DNA of 64,000 bases, taken from NCBI RefSeq assembly GCF_051521505.1, contig NZ_CP150356.1, positions 10,292,001 through 10,356,000 of the forward strand, written 5' to 3'. Both the position numbers and the translations under genes were made by a program. Position 1 is the stretch's first letter; every line of letters begins with the position of its first letter. Below, piece by piece: positions 25,206-33,697 of this stretch. The notes beneath the pieces were generated by a model that ran no database searches, had not been told where the DNA came from, and saw only the letters and a program-made list of their open reading frames with translations. This DNA comes from Sorangium sp025924095 (GTDB lineage Bacteria > Myxococcota_A > Polyangia > Polyangiales > Polyangiaceae).

Positions 25206-25703
25206 ATGACGTCCCACCGGCGCGTCGTCATCGGGCTGGGGTCGAGCCTGGGCGATCGCCTGGCGACCCTCCGCGCGGCGATCGAGGCGCTCGGCGCCGA
25301 TCGCGATCTCGACGTGATCCGCGAGTCGTCGCGCTACGAGTCGCCGCCCGCAGGCGGCCCGCCGCAAGGCGACTACGTGAACGCCGCGGTGCTCATCGCC
25401 ACCTCGCTCCCCGCGCGCCAGATCCTCGAGCGCACGCTCGCCGTGGAGCGCTCGCTCGGGCGGACGCGCCCCGATCCGGTGCGGTGGGGGCCGCGCACGA
25501 TCGATCTGGACCTGCTCTGGATCGAGGGCGAAGCGGTCGCTGAGCCGGATCTCGTGGTGCCGCACCCGCGGCTCTGCGAGCGCGCCTTCGCGCTGAGGCC
25601 GCTGCTCGACGTCGCCCCCGACGCGCGCGATCCGCGCACCGCCGTCGCGTACGCCTCGCTCCCCGAGGCGAGCGCGCCCATTCGCCGGCTCGATCCGATC
25701 TGA
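25206..25703 (+). CDS. folK: 2-amino-4-hydroxy-6-hydroxymethyldihydropteridine pyrophosphokinase
   Basis: This 165-residue protein of typical HPPK length has GLGSSLGDRLATLRAAIEAL at the N-terminus and YVNAAVLIAT. The family signature is RPDPVRWGPRTIDLDLLW, with the metal-binding Asp pair in DLDLL. Next comes VVPHPRLCERAFALRPLLDV. It transfers pyrophosphate from ATP to the pterin precursor of folate. Other folate genes are absent nearby. It converges on the operon that ends at 25743. Confidence 0.95.
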   Translation: MTSHRRVVIGLGSSLGDRLATLRAAIEALGADRDLDVIRESSRYESPPAGGPPQGDYVNAAVLIATSLPARQILERTLAVERSLGRTRPDPVRWGPRTIDLDLLWIEGEAVAEPDLVVPHPRLCERAFALRPLLDVAPDARDPRTAVAYASLPEASAPIRRLDPI

Positions 25704-25714
25704 ACGGCCCGCCG

Positions 25715-25738
25715 CGCGCCGCGGCTGCGCGGGGCGCG
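25715..25738. terminator. GC-rich hairpin between convergent genes
   Basis: CGCGCC (25715-25720) pairs with GGCGCG (25733-25738) in the 39-base gap between folK and the convergent membrane-protein gene. There is no T-run, so this is a weak candidate for a bidirectional terminator. Confidence 0.3.
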
Positions 25739-25742
25739 ACGC

Positions 25743-26309
25743 TCAGCTCGAGCGAGGCGCTCCGGCGGAGCGGGCCCGGAGGCCGGCGCGGCCGCCGGCG
25801 TACGACGCCGCGCTGCCGATCGCGACCATCACGGCGAGCAGCAGCGTCCATCCGAGCGCGCCCGCCGGCGCGCCCTGGGCGAGGGCGAGCGCCCAGGCGA
25901 GCGCCGCGACCACGGCCCCGCTCGCGGCCGCCTCGCGCCGCCCGGCGCGCCCGCCGAACCGCCCCACGAGGTAGCCGCCGGCGACGCCGGCGAGCGCGAA
26001 CGCAAGCGCGTTGAGCCCCACCATCGCGAGCCGCACCGAGCCCTGCGCCCCGGCGTCTCCCGCGCGCTCGATCATCCGGCGCAGCAGCGTGTTCGCGAGC
26101 CCCGCGAGCGGCAGCCACGCGATGAACGTCGCCACCGTGCCGAGCGCGATCCAGTGCCACGGCGGGCGCTCTTCGCCCTCGTCATCGCCGCCGCTCTGCA
26201 GCACCGGGAGCCTGCGCTTCTCCGGCCCTCCCGTCCCGCCGCGGAGAGGCGCCGCGCCGGGCGCTCCGCCGCCGACGACCGGAAGGCGCCGCTTCGGCCC
26301 GTCGACCAT
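25743..26309 (-). CDS. Membrane protein of unknown function, last gene of a three-gene operon
   Basis: The protein has 188 residues. A proline/glycine-rich cytoplasmic N-terminus of about 50 residues contains the duplicated motif KRRLPVV/KRRLPVL. It is followed by about four hydrophobic segments (WIALGTVATFIAWLPLAGLA, LAMVGLNALAFALAGVAGGYLVG, AVVAALAWALALAQG, LGWTLLLAVMVAIGSAASYAGG). The start is four bases after the exonuclease stop, so it is co-transcribed with the exonuclease and the DsbA-like lipoprotein. I do not recognise a family. Confidence 0.75.
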   Translation of the reverse strand: MVDGPKRRLPVVGGGAPGAAPLRGGTGGPEKRRLPVLQSGGDDEGEERPPWHWIALGTVATFIAWLPLAGLANTLLRRMIERAGDAGAQGSVRLAMVGLNALAFALAGVAGGYLVGRFGGRAGRREAAASGAVVAALAWALALAQGAPAGALGWTLLLAVMVAIGSAASYAGGRAGLRARSAGAPRSS

Positions 26310-26313
26310 GGCG

Positions 26314-27087
26314 TCAGCTGGGCTTCGAGGTCGGCGGCGCCACGGCAGGAGCCTTCCGCCAGAGCTTCCGCGCTTCGTCCTGCAGGCGGACCAGGCGCCG
26401 CTGCTCCTGGATCAGGCCGCCGTAGGCGCGGGGCACCCGCGGATCCTTCGCGAGCGCGTACAGGACCTGCAGCGCCGCCTCGGCGTCGTCCGTCGCGCGG
26501 TGCGCCTTGTCCAGCGTGATCCCGAGCCGCGCGGCCATGTCGCCGAGGGCGCGGCTCTCCTCGTTCTTGTAGAGCTCGCGCGCGAACGTGAGCGGATCGA
26601 TCCAGTCGACCTCCCGCCGCATGGCGGGCGGCGGCTCGCGCGGGCGCATGCCCACGCGCTCGAGCTCGGCGAGCAGGAACGAGCGGTCGAAGGAGGCGTT
26701 GTACGCGGCGGGGATCATCCCCTTGAAGCAGGCGAGGATCTCCTCGGCGACCTCGGCGAACGACGGCTTGCCTTCGACGTCCGCGTCCTTGATCCCGTGG
26801 ATCGCGGTGCTCTCCGCCGGGATCGGCCGCCCCGGATGGATGAGCCAGTTGTAGCGCGTCAGGATCTCGCCGGCGCGGCCGATGACGATGCCGAGCTCGA
26901 TGATGCGGTCACCCGCCGGATCGCGCCCCGTCGTCTCGACGTCGATGAAGGCGATGGGCTGATCGATCCAGGCGCTGCCCGCGTCGATCTCGGAGGCGAC
27001 GCCGATGGCGCGCACCTTGAGGAGGTGCGCGATCCCAGGGTAGTGCCGGCCCGTCGGGAAGCAGCCGCACGGGTCGGCGACCTTCAA
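26314..27087 (-). CDS. DnaQ-like 3'-5' exonuclease (DNA polymerase III epsilon-type)
   Basis: This 257-residue protein has the DEDDh exonuclease pattern: Exo I FIDVETTGRDPAGDRIIELG, Exo II NASFDRSFL and Exo III HRATDDAEAAL. Such domains remove nucleotides in proofreading or RNA/DNA trimming. I choose the TTG at 27087 as start. It overlaps the stop of the upstream gene by four bases (TTGA), has GAGGAAG just upstream, and no ATG or GTG fits. The C-terminus is a basic helical extension (IQEQRRLVRLQDEARKLWRKAP). Confidence 0.88.
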   Translation of the reverse strand: MKVADPCGCFPTGRHYPGIAHLLKVRAIGVASEIDAGSAWIDQPIAFIDVETTGRDPAGDRIIELGIVIGRAGEILTRYNWLIHPGRPIPAESTAIHGIKDADVEGKPSFAEVAEEILACFKGMIPAAYNASFDRSFLLAELERVGMRPREPPPAMRREVDWIDPLTFARELYKNEESRALGDMAARLGITLDKAHRATDDAEAALQVLYALAKDPRVPRAYGGLIQEQRRLVRLQDEARKLWRKAPAVAPPTSKPS

Positions 27088-28145
27088 GGCTTCCTCGGCT
27101 GAGCGGGCTGAGCGGGCCCGGCGGAGGCCGCGGGGCGCGCCGCGCTGCCTGCCGGCGCGCTGCCGCTGGCGGCGGGGATCGCGCTGCCGGCGGGGGTCGT
27201 GCTGCCGGAGGCGGGCGCGTCGGCCGGCTTCGGCGGCGCGGGCCGCGGCTCCTTGCCGAGGAGCTCCAGATCGAGCTTCACCCACGCCTCGAGATCGTCG
27301 CCCGGGTTCGTGAGGAGCTGCAGGTCGACCTCGCGGCCATTGATGAAGACGAGCGGCGTCCCCTCGAGCCCGACCTCTTCGGCCTGCTTCTTGTCCTTCT
27401 CGATGCGCGCCTTGGTCTCGGGCGAGACGAGGTCGGCGCGGAACTTCACCATGTCGAGCTTGAGCCGCTGCGCGTAACGCTCGAGGTCGGCCTGCTCCAG
27501 CTTGTCCTGGTTCTCGAAGATGAGGTGGTGCATCTCCCAGAACTTGCCCTGGTTGAGCGCGGCGGTCGCCGCGCGCGCGGCGGACTCGCCGTGGACGTGC
27601 GCCGCGAGCGGGTAGAACTTGAAGACCAGCCGCACCTGCCCGTCGAAGCGCTTCACGAGCCCCTCGAGCAGCGGCGACATGAGCCGGCAGAACGGGCACT
27701 CGAAGTCGGCCCACTCGACGATCGTGATCGGCGCGTCGGGCGGCCCCATCTCCGGCGAGCCGTCGGTCGCGAGCGTCCTTATCTTGCTCGCGTCGAAGCG
27801 CATGCGGAACGCCTCCTCGCGCTCCTTCTTCGACCGGCCCTCCTTGACCTGCTTGAGCAGGAGCTGCGCGGCAGGGAGGCACGCCTTGCACGGGCGCTGC
27901 TCCTTCACGCACTGCGCAATGCTCACGGGCGTGTCCGGGCAGGGGGAGAGGAGCTCGGAGACCTGGGCGGCCCACTCCCGACGCTCGCGGGGCGTGAGCG
28001 AGGAGGTGTCCACTCCGGAAAGCGAGACCGACACCTCGGGGCTCGGGGCCGGTTTGGGCTCGCTCGAGCCGGAGTTCCCAGGACAACCCGTGGCGCCGAG
28101 CGAAAGCAACGCGAGGACCGGCGGCATCCAGCGCAGGAATGACAT
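27084..28145 (-). CDS. DsbA-like thioredoxin-fold lipoprotein
   Basis: This 353-residue protein has a lipoprotein signal (LLSLGATGC). A spacer follows with a cysteine group (SPCPDTPVSIAQCVKEQRPCKAC). A thioredoxin-fold DsbA domain follows (about 125-300) with the active site ECPFCRL and the cis-proline loop GTPLVFINGREV. The Pro/Ala/Ser-rich tail is low complexity. It is likely a periplasmic disulfide oxidoreductase or reductase tethered to a membrane. The extra cysteine cluster before the domain could accept electrons or bind metal; that is speculative. It is the first gene of the operon and divergent from the response regulator. Confidence 0.88.
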   Translation of the reverse strand: MSFLRWMPPVLALLSLGATGCPGNSGSSEPKPAPSPEVSVSLSGVDTSSLTPRERREWAAQVSELLSPCPDTPVSIAQCVKEQRPCKACLPAAQLLLKQVKEGRSKKEREEAFRMRFDASKIRTLATDGSPEMGPPDAPITIVEWADFECPFCRLMSPLLEGLVKRFDGQVRLVFKFYPLAAHVHGESAARAATAALNQGKFWEMHHLIFENQDKLEQADLERYAQRLKLDMVKFRADLVSPETKARIEKDKKQAEEVGLEGTPLVFINGREVDLQLLTNPGDDLEAWVKLDLELLGKEPRPAPPKPADAPASGSTTPAGSAIPAASGSAPAGSAARPAASAGPAQPAQPRKP

Positions 28146-28204
28146 CGCGGCGCGAGCTTAGTCGGACCCTTTGCGAGATGCTAGCGCGGGTGTAGCGTCA
28201 AGGT

Positions 28205-28993
28205 GTGCGGAGCGTCCTCTACCGCTTCCCGGATCTGCAACAGTTCGAGCAAATCGTGGGCGACCCGGAGGAGGGCGACCTCGAGCTCGGGCTGCCCGCG
28301 GGGGAGGTCGTCGCGGATGGCGAGTGGGTGCTCGCCATCTTCGAGCTGGGCGAAAACCGCCGCGCGACATCGGCCGCGGCGTGCGCTTCCGTCTCGCCCG
28401 AAGGGGCGCGGCTCACGTTCGAGCCGCGCGACTGGCGCCGCCTCGCCGACTTCGCGCGGACGGAGGCGCCCCGCCCCGGCTCCATGCCCGACACCGACGC
28501 GGCGGCGCTCCTCCGCGCCGGGGGCGAGGGCCAGCCCGCCGCGCCGCCCGGCATCCAGGGCGCCGGCGCGACGGGCCGGGTCCCCTCGCCCCCTCGGCTG
28601 AAGGGCAAGGGCTCGCGGATCCTCGTGGTCGACGACGATCCGCAGATCCGCGAGATGCTGACGACGATGCTCGAGGCGGTCGGGCTCGCCGTGCTCACCG
28701 CCGCCAGCGCGGAGGAAGCGCTGGAGCGGGTCCGCAGCTCGCCGTTCCACCTCGTTGTCCTCGACTGGAACCTCCCGAGGATGACCGGCATCGAGCTCTG
28801 CCGGACGCTGCGGCAGGAGCCCGAGCTGCGCGATCTGCCGGTCCTCTTCCTGACGGCGAACGCCTCGTCGCAGGACATGGTCCACGCCTTCGCCAGCGGC
28901 GCCGACGACTACATGGTGAAGCCGTTCCGCGCCCCCGAGCTGGGGGCGCGCATCTTCAGCCTGCTCCGCCGGACCCGGCGCAGCGCCCCCTGA
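28205..28993 (+). CDS. Response regulator with N-terminal PilZ-like region and C-terminal receiver
   Basis: This 262-residue protein starts at GTG. Residues about 1-95 are beta-rich (FEQIVGDPEEGDLELGLPAGEV...FELGENRRATSAAACASVSPEGARLTFE) and resemble a PilZ-type domain without a clear RxxxR c-di-GMP motif. A proline-rich linker leads to a receiver at about 138-258: acidic pocket VVDDD, phosphoacceptor Asp in VVLDWNLP, Thr in LFLTAN and Lys in VKPF. There is no output domain after the receiver. No partner kinase is adjacent. Myxobacteria often carry such stand-alone regulators in motility or polarity pathways, but nothing here assigns one. Confidence 0.85.
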   Translation: MRSVLYRFPDLQQFEQIVGDPEEGDLELGLPAGEVVADGEWVLAIFELGENRRATSAAACASVSPEGARLTFEPRDWRRLADFARTEAPRPGSMPDTDAAALLRAGGEGQPAAPPGIQGAGATGRVPSPPRLKGKGSRILVVDDDPQIREMLTTMLEAVGLAVLTAASAEEALERVRSSPFHLVVLDWNLPRMTGIELCRTLRQEPELRDLPVLFLTANASSQDMVHAFASGADDYMVKPFRAPELGARIFSLLRRTRRSAP

Positions 28994-28998
28994 AGCGC

Positions 28999-29012
28999 CT
29001 CGCCGCGGCGAG
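28999..29012. terminator. Short palindrome between convergent genes
   Basis: CTCGCCGCGGCGAG is a perfect 14-base palindrome in the 40-base gap between the convergent response-regulator and porin genes. There is no T-run. It is a weak terminator candidate. Confidence 0.3.
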
Positions 29013-29033
29013 ACGCGGCGACGCCCGGCGCGC

Positions 29034-30404
29034 TCAGAAGCCGACATCCACGTTGAGGTTGAGCACGCCGATGGTCTGCGTGTAGAGCCCGCCGGAGTCG
29101 GGAGCCCGCGAGTTGCCCGAAAGGCCCGCGGTGATGCTCTTCCCGGCGGTGTCCCGGCTGACGTAGAACAGGTGCGTGTACGACGCCCCGAGGTGCAGCT
29201 GCTTCGCGACCTGGAAGCGTCCCCCCACGGCGAACGAGACATCGTGAAAATCGGTGGCCGAGGGATCCAGGGTGTCGTCCGGAACCGCGTTGGAGTCGTA
29301 CCCGACGCCGCCGAGGAGCTCGATCGCAGGCTGCGGCCAGTAGCTGACGCCCGCGCGCACGCCGAACGTGTCGCGCCAGCGGCGGACGATGTTCTGCACC
29401 ACGGTGGCAGGGTCGGCGGCGGAGCCGTCGCTCCGGATCTCGCACGCCGCGCCGACCTGGGTGAGGCACTGGTTTTCCATGGAGCTCCAGCGCGTCCAGT
29501 CGCCGAAGAGCCGGACCTCGAGGCGCTCCGCCGGGACGAAGCGGGCGCCGAGCCGCACGATGTCGGGCAGGTCCTGGTGCAGCTCGACGTCGGTCGCGCC
29601 GCTCGACACGCCGCTGAAGCGGTTGGTGAGCGTGCCCTCGAGCGTCTCTCCCCCCGTGACGTTCGGCCGCGACTGGTACGACGCGCCGATCCAGAGCTTC
29701 TCCGGCATCGCCTCGAGCAACGCGCCGACGCCGAAGCTCGCGTGGAGCCCGCTCACCTCGAGCAGCGAGCGCCCCTCGGTCGCAAGGGCGTTGTCGCCGG
29801 AGGCGTTGCGGGCGCGCACGGTCTTCACCTGAGCCCGGATCAGGTTCCCCGAGACGCCGAGGCTGAGCGGGAGCGCCGGGATCTTGTAGGCGGCGGCCAG
29901 CGTGAAGAACATCGCCTGGAGCGAGGACTCGATGGAATGCCAGCGCTGCACCCCGTCGACCGGCCCGGCGAGCTCGCCATTCTCCTCGAAGGCGCTGTTC
30001 GTGTCCCAGGACGCCGCGCCGCCGAAGGGCACGTAGACGCCGGCGCCGAGCGCCAGGTCGCCGAGCCTGGCCGACGCGCCGAGCATCGGCGAGGCGGCCA
30101 GGTTGAACAGGCTCGCCTCCCCCGTGTTCGCCTCCGGCACCGTCACGTCATCGGACGCCGCCTGCGTGTGTGTGTAGGAGGCGGCGCGCAGCGCCAGATT
30201 TCCGTCCAGAAACAGGTGAATCCCCTCGCTCTCGGCGATGCCAGCGGGGTTGTAGTAGACCGCGGTCGGATTGCTCGTGATCGGGTTGCCGTGCTCACCG
30301 CCGAACCGCGCGGTCGCGAAGCCGCCGGCGAGCGCAGGCCCGGTCCAGACAAGGCCGCCGAGCAGGCCGACGGAGAGCGCGAGACGGTGGCGGTGGATGG
30401 GCAT
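29034..30404 (-). CDS. FadL/TodX (OmpP1)-family outer-membrane transporter
   Basis: This is a 456-residue protein from the ATG at 30404, which gives a good signal peptide (LALSVGLLGGLVWTGPALAGG). A start at 30476 would add a non-signal extension. Family hallmarks include GGFATARFGGEHGNPI...NPTAVYYNPAGIA at the mature N-terminus, repeated amphipathic beta strands, and a C-terminal strand ending NLNVDVGF with the terminal aromatic residue needed for barrel assembly. FadL proteins let long-chain fatty acids and other hydrophobic compounds cross the outer membrane. It is divergent from a lipoprotein gene. Confidence 0.92.
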   Translation of the reverse strand: MPIHRHRLALSVGLLGGLVWTGPALAGGFATARFGGEHGNPITSNPTAVYYNPAGIAESEGIHLFLDGNLALRAASYTHTQAASDDVTVPEANTGEASLFNLAASPMLGASARLGDLALGAGVYVPFGGAASWDTNSAFEENGELAGPVDGVQRWHSIESSLQAMFFTLAAAYKIPALPLSLGVSGNLIRAQVKTVRARNASGDNALATEGRSLLEVSGLHASFGVGALLEAMPEKLWIGASYQSRPNVTGGETLEGTLTNRFSGVSSGATDVELHQDLPDIVRLGARFVPAERLEVRLFGDWTRWSSMENQCLTQVGAACEIRSDGSAADPATVVQNIVRRWRDTFGVRAGVSYWPQPAIELLGGVGYDSNAVPDDTLDPSATDFHDVSFAVGGRFQVAKQLHLGASYTHLFYVSRDTAGKSITAGLSGNSRAPDSGGLYTQTIGVLNLNVDVGF

Positions 30405-30537
30405 TGCCGGTGTTCTCGATTCTGGAGGGAGGAATACGGCGCCTGCGACAGACCCTGCGTGGTAGGGTTGCATCACCTGCCAGGTCGCGGGATGTTCGAC
30501 CCGCTCAAGTCAAATGTCACCTCTTGCACGGTGTCAA

Positions 30538-31230
30538 ATGCTTTTCTCCCGCTCCACCCGGACAACGCTCGCATCCGCTGCGCTCCCCTGCGCTGCGCTC
30601 CTCATCGGATGCGCCGACCCGGGGGGCAGATTCCATGACTTCGAAGCTCGCGATACAGCGATCCGTGAAAGCCATGCCGGCGGCGACGGTGGCAGCGGCG
30701 ACGGAGCTGGCGGCGGCGGCGGGAGTGGCGGTGGGGACGGCTGTCTGCCGGAGGCAGGCGCCGTGGACGGCGATTTCTTCTTCAACCTTTCGGCGTACCT
30801 CAGCCCGCAGACCCCTATCGTCTTCCTCGCCAGCCTGACCACCGAGGCGAGCGACGGCGGGCTGAGCTTCTCAATGACGTTCCAGCCGCTGGAGTCCGCC
30901 GATCGCCGGACGCCCACGGGCTCGCCGGTCGACGTGGGCCCCTACGAGCTGTCCGAGGACGGCACGTTCACCGCGGAGCTGCCGACGATCGTCGTGCCGG
31001 GCAACGCCAACCCCATCTCGGGCAGCGAGCTCGAGGCCACCATCACGCTGGCCGGCTCGCTCTGCGCACCCGCCGACTTCGTCTGTGGTGATGTGACAGG
31101 CACCGCGGCGAGGCCGATCCAGCTGGATCTCAGGGGCTCGACCTTCGCCATGGAGCGCATCACCGACCCGAGCAGCTACCCGGCGGCGGTCATCAACTGC
31201 AAGAAGGACCCGGCGCGCCCGCTCCCGTGA
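30538..31230 (+). CDS. Lipoprotein of unknown function
   Basis: This 230-residue protein starts at the ATG at 30538. The signal peptide ends in a lipobox (ALLIGC) and is followed by a low-complexity Gly/Asp stretch (GGDGGSGDGAGGGGGSGGGDG) typical of myxobacterial surface lipoproteins. The rest is beta-rich (FFFNLSAYL, PIVFLASLTTEA, SELEATITLAGSLC) with cysteines likely forming disulfides. An in-frame ATG at 30514 is an alternative start. GTCAAATG occurs twice, 24 bases apart (30509 and 30533), around the start. I recognise no family. Confidence 0.75.
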   Translation: MLFSRSTRTTLASAALPCAALLIGCADPGGRFHDFEARDTAIRESHAGGDGGSGDGAGGGGGSGGGDGCLPEAGAVDGDFFFNLSAYLSPQTPIVFLASLTTEASDGGLSFSMTFQPLESADRRTPTGSPVDVGPYELSEDGTFTAELPTIVVPGNANPISGSELEATITLAGSLCAPADFVCGDVTGTAARPIQLDLRGSTFAMERITDPSSYPAAVINCKKDPARPLP

Positions 31231-31243
31231 GCGCCGGGTCGCG

Positions 31244-32500
31244 CTACGCCAGGGCCTCCGTCACGGCGGCGCCGTCGAGCTCGATCAACGAGATCTCGGA
31301 CGGCGCGCCGACGCGCATCGGCGGACCCCAGTAGCCCGTCCCGCGGCTCACGTAGATCTGGCTCGCGCCGTGCGAGGACAGCCCGGCGACGTAGGGCTGG
31401 TCGATCCGCACGAAGAGCCCCCAGGGGAAGATCTGACCGCCGTGGGTATGCCCGCTGAGCTGGAGGCCCACCCCCCGCTCCGCGGCCTCGCGGATCTGCT
31501 TGGGCTGATGCGCGAGCAGCACGAGCTCTCGAGAAGGGTCCCGCCCCGCGAGCGCGCGCGCGAGGTCGGGGCCATGGTCGCCGCCCATGCCGCGGGAGCT
31601 CCAGTCGTCGACGCCGGCCAGATCGAAGCTGTGATCGCCGTCGCCGATCGAGACGCGCTCGTTGCGAAGCACCCGCACGCCGAGCCGGCCGAGCTCCGCG
31701 ATCCACGCCTCGACGCCGGAGTAATACTCATGGTTGCCCGTCACGAAGAAGACACCGTGCCTGGCGCGCAGATCGGCGAGCGGGGCGGTGTGCTCGCGGA
31801 GCTCCTCGACGGAGCCGTCGACGAGATCCCCCGTGATCGCGATGAGATCCGGCTTGAGGGCGTTCACCCGCGCAACGACGCGCTCGAGCCACTCGCGCCC
31901 GATCGTGGGACCGATATGAAGGTCGGTGAGCTGGACGACGCGAAAGCCCGACATGGCCCCGGGGAGGCGGCGGAGGCGGACGCGCACCGGACGGACGGCG
32001 ACCTCGCCGAGGGCGCTCGCGACGCCGGCGAGGCCGAAGCCCGCGGCGAGCGCTCCGGCCGTGCCCGCGATGGCGCGTGAGAGGAACGTCCGGCGTTCGC
32101 CGTCGAGCGGCTGGTTCAGGAGCGCCGTGACGCCGTGGGCGCCGAGGCGAACGAACTCCGAGGTGAGCAGGAGGAAGAAGAGCAGGACGGCGAGCCCGAC
32201 CCACGTGTAGACGACGCCGGCGACGATGCCCCCGATGTGCCGGGGCAGCGCGCGGGTGACGAAGAGGCCGACCGGCACCAGCACCGCGAGCACCACCAGG
32301 GCCACGCTGCCGACGCGCTGCCAGAGCGGGCCGAGCTCGGGCGCGCGGATCAGGCGCTGCCAGAGGTAGTAGTGAACGCCTGCCACGATGGCGCTGAAAA
32401 TGCCGATGAAGAGGACGAAGGAGAGAAGGGGACGCTGCACGGGTCCAGCATGACCACGGCAGCGCGCGCCCGCCGCTCGATTCACGCCGGAGCCGGACAC
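31244..32500 (-). CDS. Membrane-anchored metallophosphoesterase
   Basis: The protein has 418 residues. The N-terminal about 170 residues contain four hydrophobic segments, and residues about 195-418 form a calcineurin-like phosphoesterase. The metal ligands are in LTDLHIG, ITGDLVDGS, TGNHEYY and SGHTHGGQ, the complete dinuclear site. It resembles YkuE/UDP-2,3-diacylglucosamine-hydrolase-like enzymes, but the substrate cannot be decided. The start is a GTG; a GTG about 20 codons later, just before the first membrane segment, is also possible. It converges on the lipoprotein gene with 13 bases between. Confidence 0.88.
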   Translation of the reverse strand: MSGSGVNRAAGARCRGHAGPVQRPLLSFVLFIGIFSAIVAGVHYYLWQRLIRAPELGPLWQRVGSVALVVLAVLVPVGLFVTRALPRHIGGIVAGVVYTWVGLAVLLFFLLLTSEFVRLGAHGVTALLNQPLDGERRTFLSRAIAGTAGALAAGFGLAGVASALGEVAVRPVRVRLRRLPGAMSGFRVVQLTDLHIGPTIGREWLERVVARVNALKPDLIAITGDLVDGSVEELREHTAPLADLRARHGVFFVTGNHEYYSGVEAWIAELGRLGVRVLRNERVSIGDGDHSFDLAGVDDWSSRGMGGDHGPDLARALAGRDPSRELVLLAHQPKQIREAAERGVGLQLSGHTHGGQIFPWGLFVRIDQPYVAGLSSHGASQIYVSRGTGYWGPPMRVGAPSEISLIELDGAAVTEALA

Positions 32501-32529
32501 GCCAACACTTTTTTACGAAGCGACCCCGG

Positions 32530-33486
32530 CTACGACGTGCTGACACATACGCCGAACCCAGGGGGGTAGATGGTGCTGCCGCCCTGGCACTTGGCGTTCA
32601 TGCCGCAGTCCTGCGCGCTCCCGTCGATCCGGCAGAGCTGCTTGCACTGGTGGGTCAGCATCGAGCACACGAGGCCGGGCGCGCACGGACAAGGATCGTC
32701 GGCTCGCCCGTCGCCGGGCACAACGCAGCTCGTCGTGCCGTCCTCGCGGACGATCGTGCAGGTCAGGCCCGCTGGGCACACGCTGTCGTCCAGGAGCTCG
32801 CAGCTCACCGCGGGGACGCAGACCGGGATCGGAAGCGGGGTGCTCCCCTCGGCGAGCGATTCGGCCATCGGGCGCTCATCGCAGTACGTTCCAGCCGCGC
32901 AGCTCTCGACGTTGCCGCAACAGTACTGCCGGCAGACGCCGCCCTGCCCGTCGGCTGCCGCGCACCCCAGCCCGGCAGCGCAATCCATGCCCCGGTGACA
33001 CGGGCCGCCCGCCTGGTAGCGCCCCACCGGCCGGCAGCTCGGGATCGCGTCGCCCTCGCCGAGCACGAGCTGGCAATGCATCGGCTGCGCGACGGGGCCC
33101 CCCGTGCCCGACCCTGCACCGTCGCTGGACGAGCACTCGGTCGGGTCGCCCCCCGGCGTGCAGCCGTCGCCGCACAGGTGAGCGAAGCGCGTGGTGAGGT
33201 CCGGCGAGTCCGCGTGCCCCGGGATGTTGACGCTCTCGTCCACGGCTCCGCCTCCGCCGGCGAACGGAGGTGTGTAGCCCGCTCCAGTCCCTCCGACCGA
33301 CGCACCCCCGGCACCCCATGTCTCCGACCCATTGTCCTCGGCGATCCCACCGGCGGAGTCGCTCTCGGACATCCCGCACGCGGAGACCACGAAGGCCGAG
33401 ATCGCCGCGAGACCCCAGAGCAGAACGGTGCGGGGTGAGCTCAATCCAGAAATACGAGAAAAGAACAAGTGGAGTGAGCTTATCAT
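32530..33486 (-). CDS. Cysteine-rich lipoprotein (myxobacterial surface type)
   Basis: This protein of about 318 residues has a lipoprotein signal (AAISAFVVSAC). A Gly/Ser-rich spacer precedes a cysteine-rich body with repeated C-x2-4-G-x-x-C modules (CHRGMDCAAGLGCAAADGQGG, CAAGTYCDERP, CPAGLTCTIV, CPCAPGLVCSM). Such disulfide-rich knots are common in exported myxobacterial proteins with no assigned function. I chose the start at 33486 (MISSLHLFF); an ATG at 33501 is equally open. It is followed by the phosphoesterase start after 29 bases, possibly in one transcript. Confidence 0.78.
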   Translation of the reverse strand: MISSLHLFFSRISGLSSPRTVLLWGLAAISAFVVSACGMSESDSAGGIAEDNGSETWGAGGASVGGTGAGYTPPFAGGGGAVDESVNIPGHADSPDLTTRFAHLCGDGCTPGGDPTECSSSDGAGSGTGGPVAQPMHCQLVLGEGDAIPSCRPVGRYQAGGPCHRGMDCAAGLGCAAADGQGGVCRQYCCGNVESCAAGTYCDERPMAESLAEGSTPLPIPVCVPAVSCELLDDSVCPAGLTCTIVREDGTTSCVVPGDGRADDPCPCAPGLVCSMLTHQCKQLCRIDGSAQDCGMNAKCQGGSTIYPPGFGVCVSTS

Positions 33487-33697
33487 GTCGCCCTCGGACA
33501 TCCACAGAATGTGCCGTCCCGGCGTGTGTTCTCCAGGGCACCGATGCCCCGGTGGCCTGGGACGTCAGGGTGCATGCGCCGCGCGCGCGCGGGAACGCAG
33601 GTGCGCCGCGCCTGCCGGCGCTCCTGGCGCAAGCATGACGCCCGTGTCGCGCCGAGCGCCGCGCGTTGCGACCGGCGGCCACGGTGGGTGGCGGCGG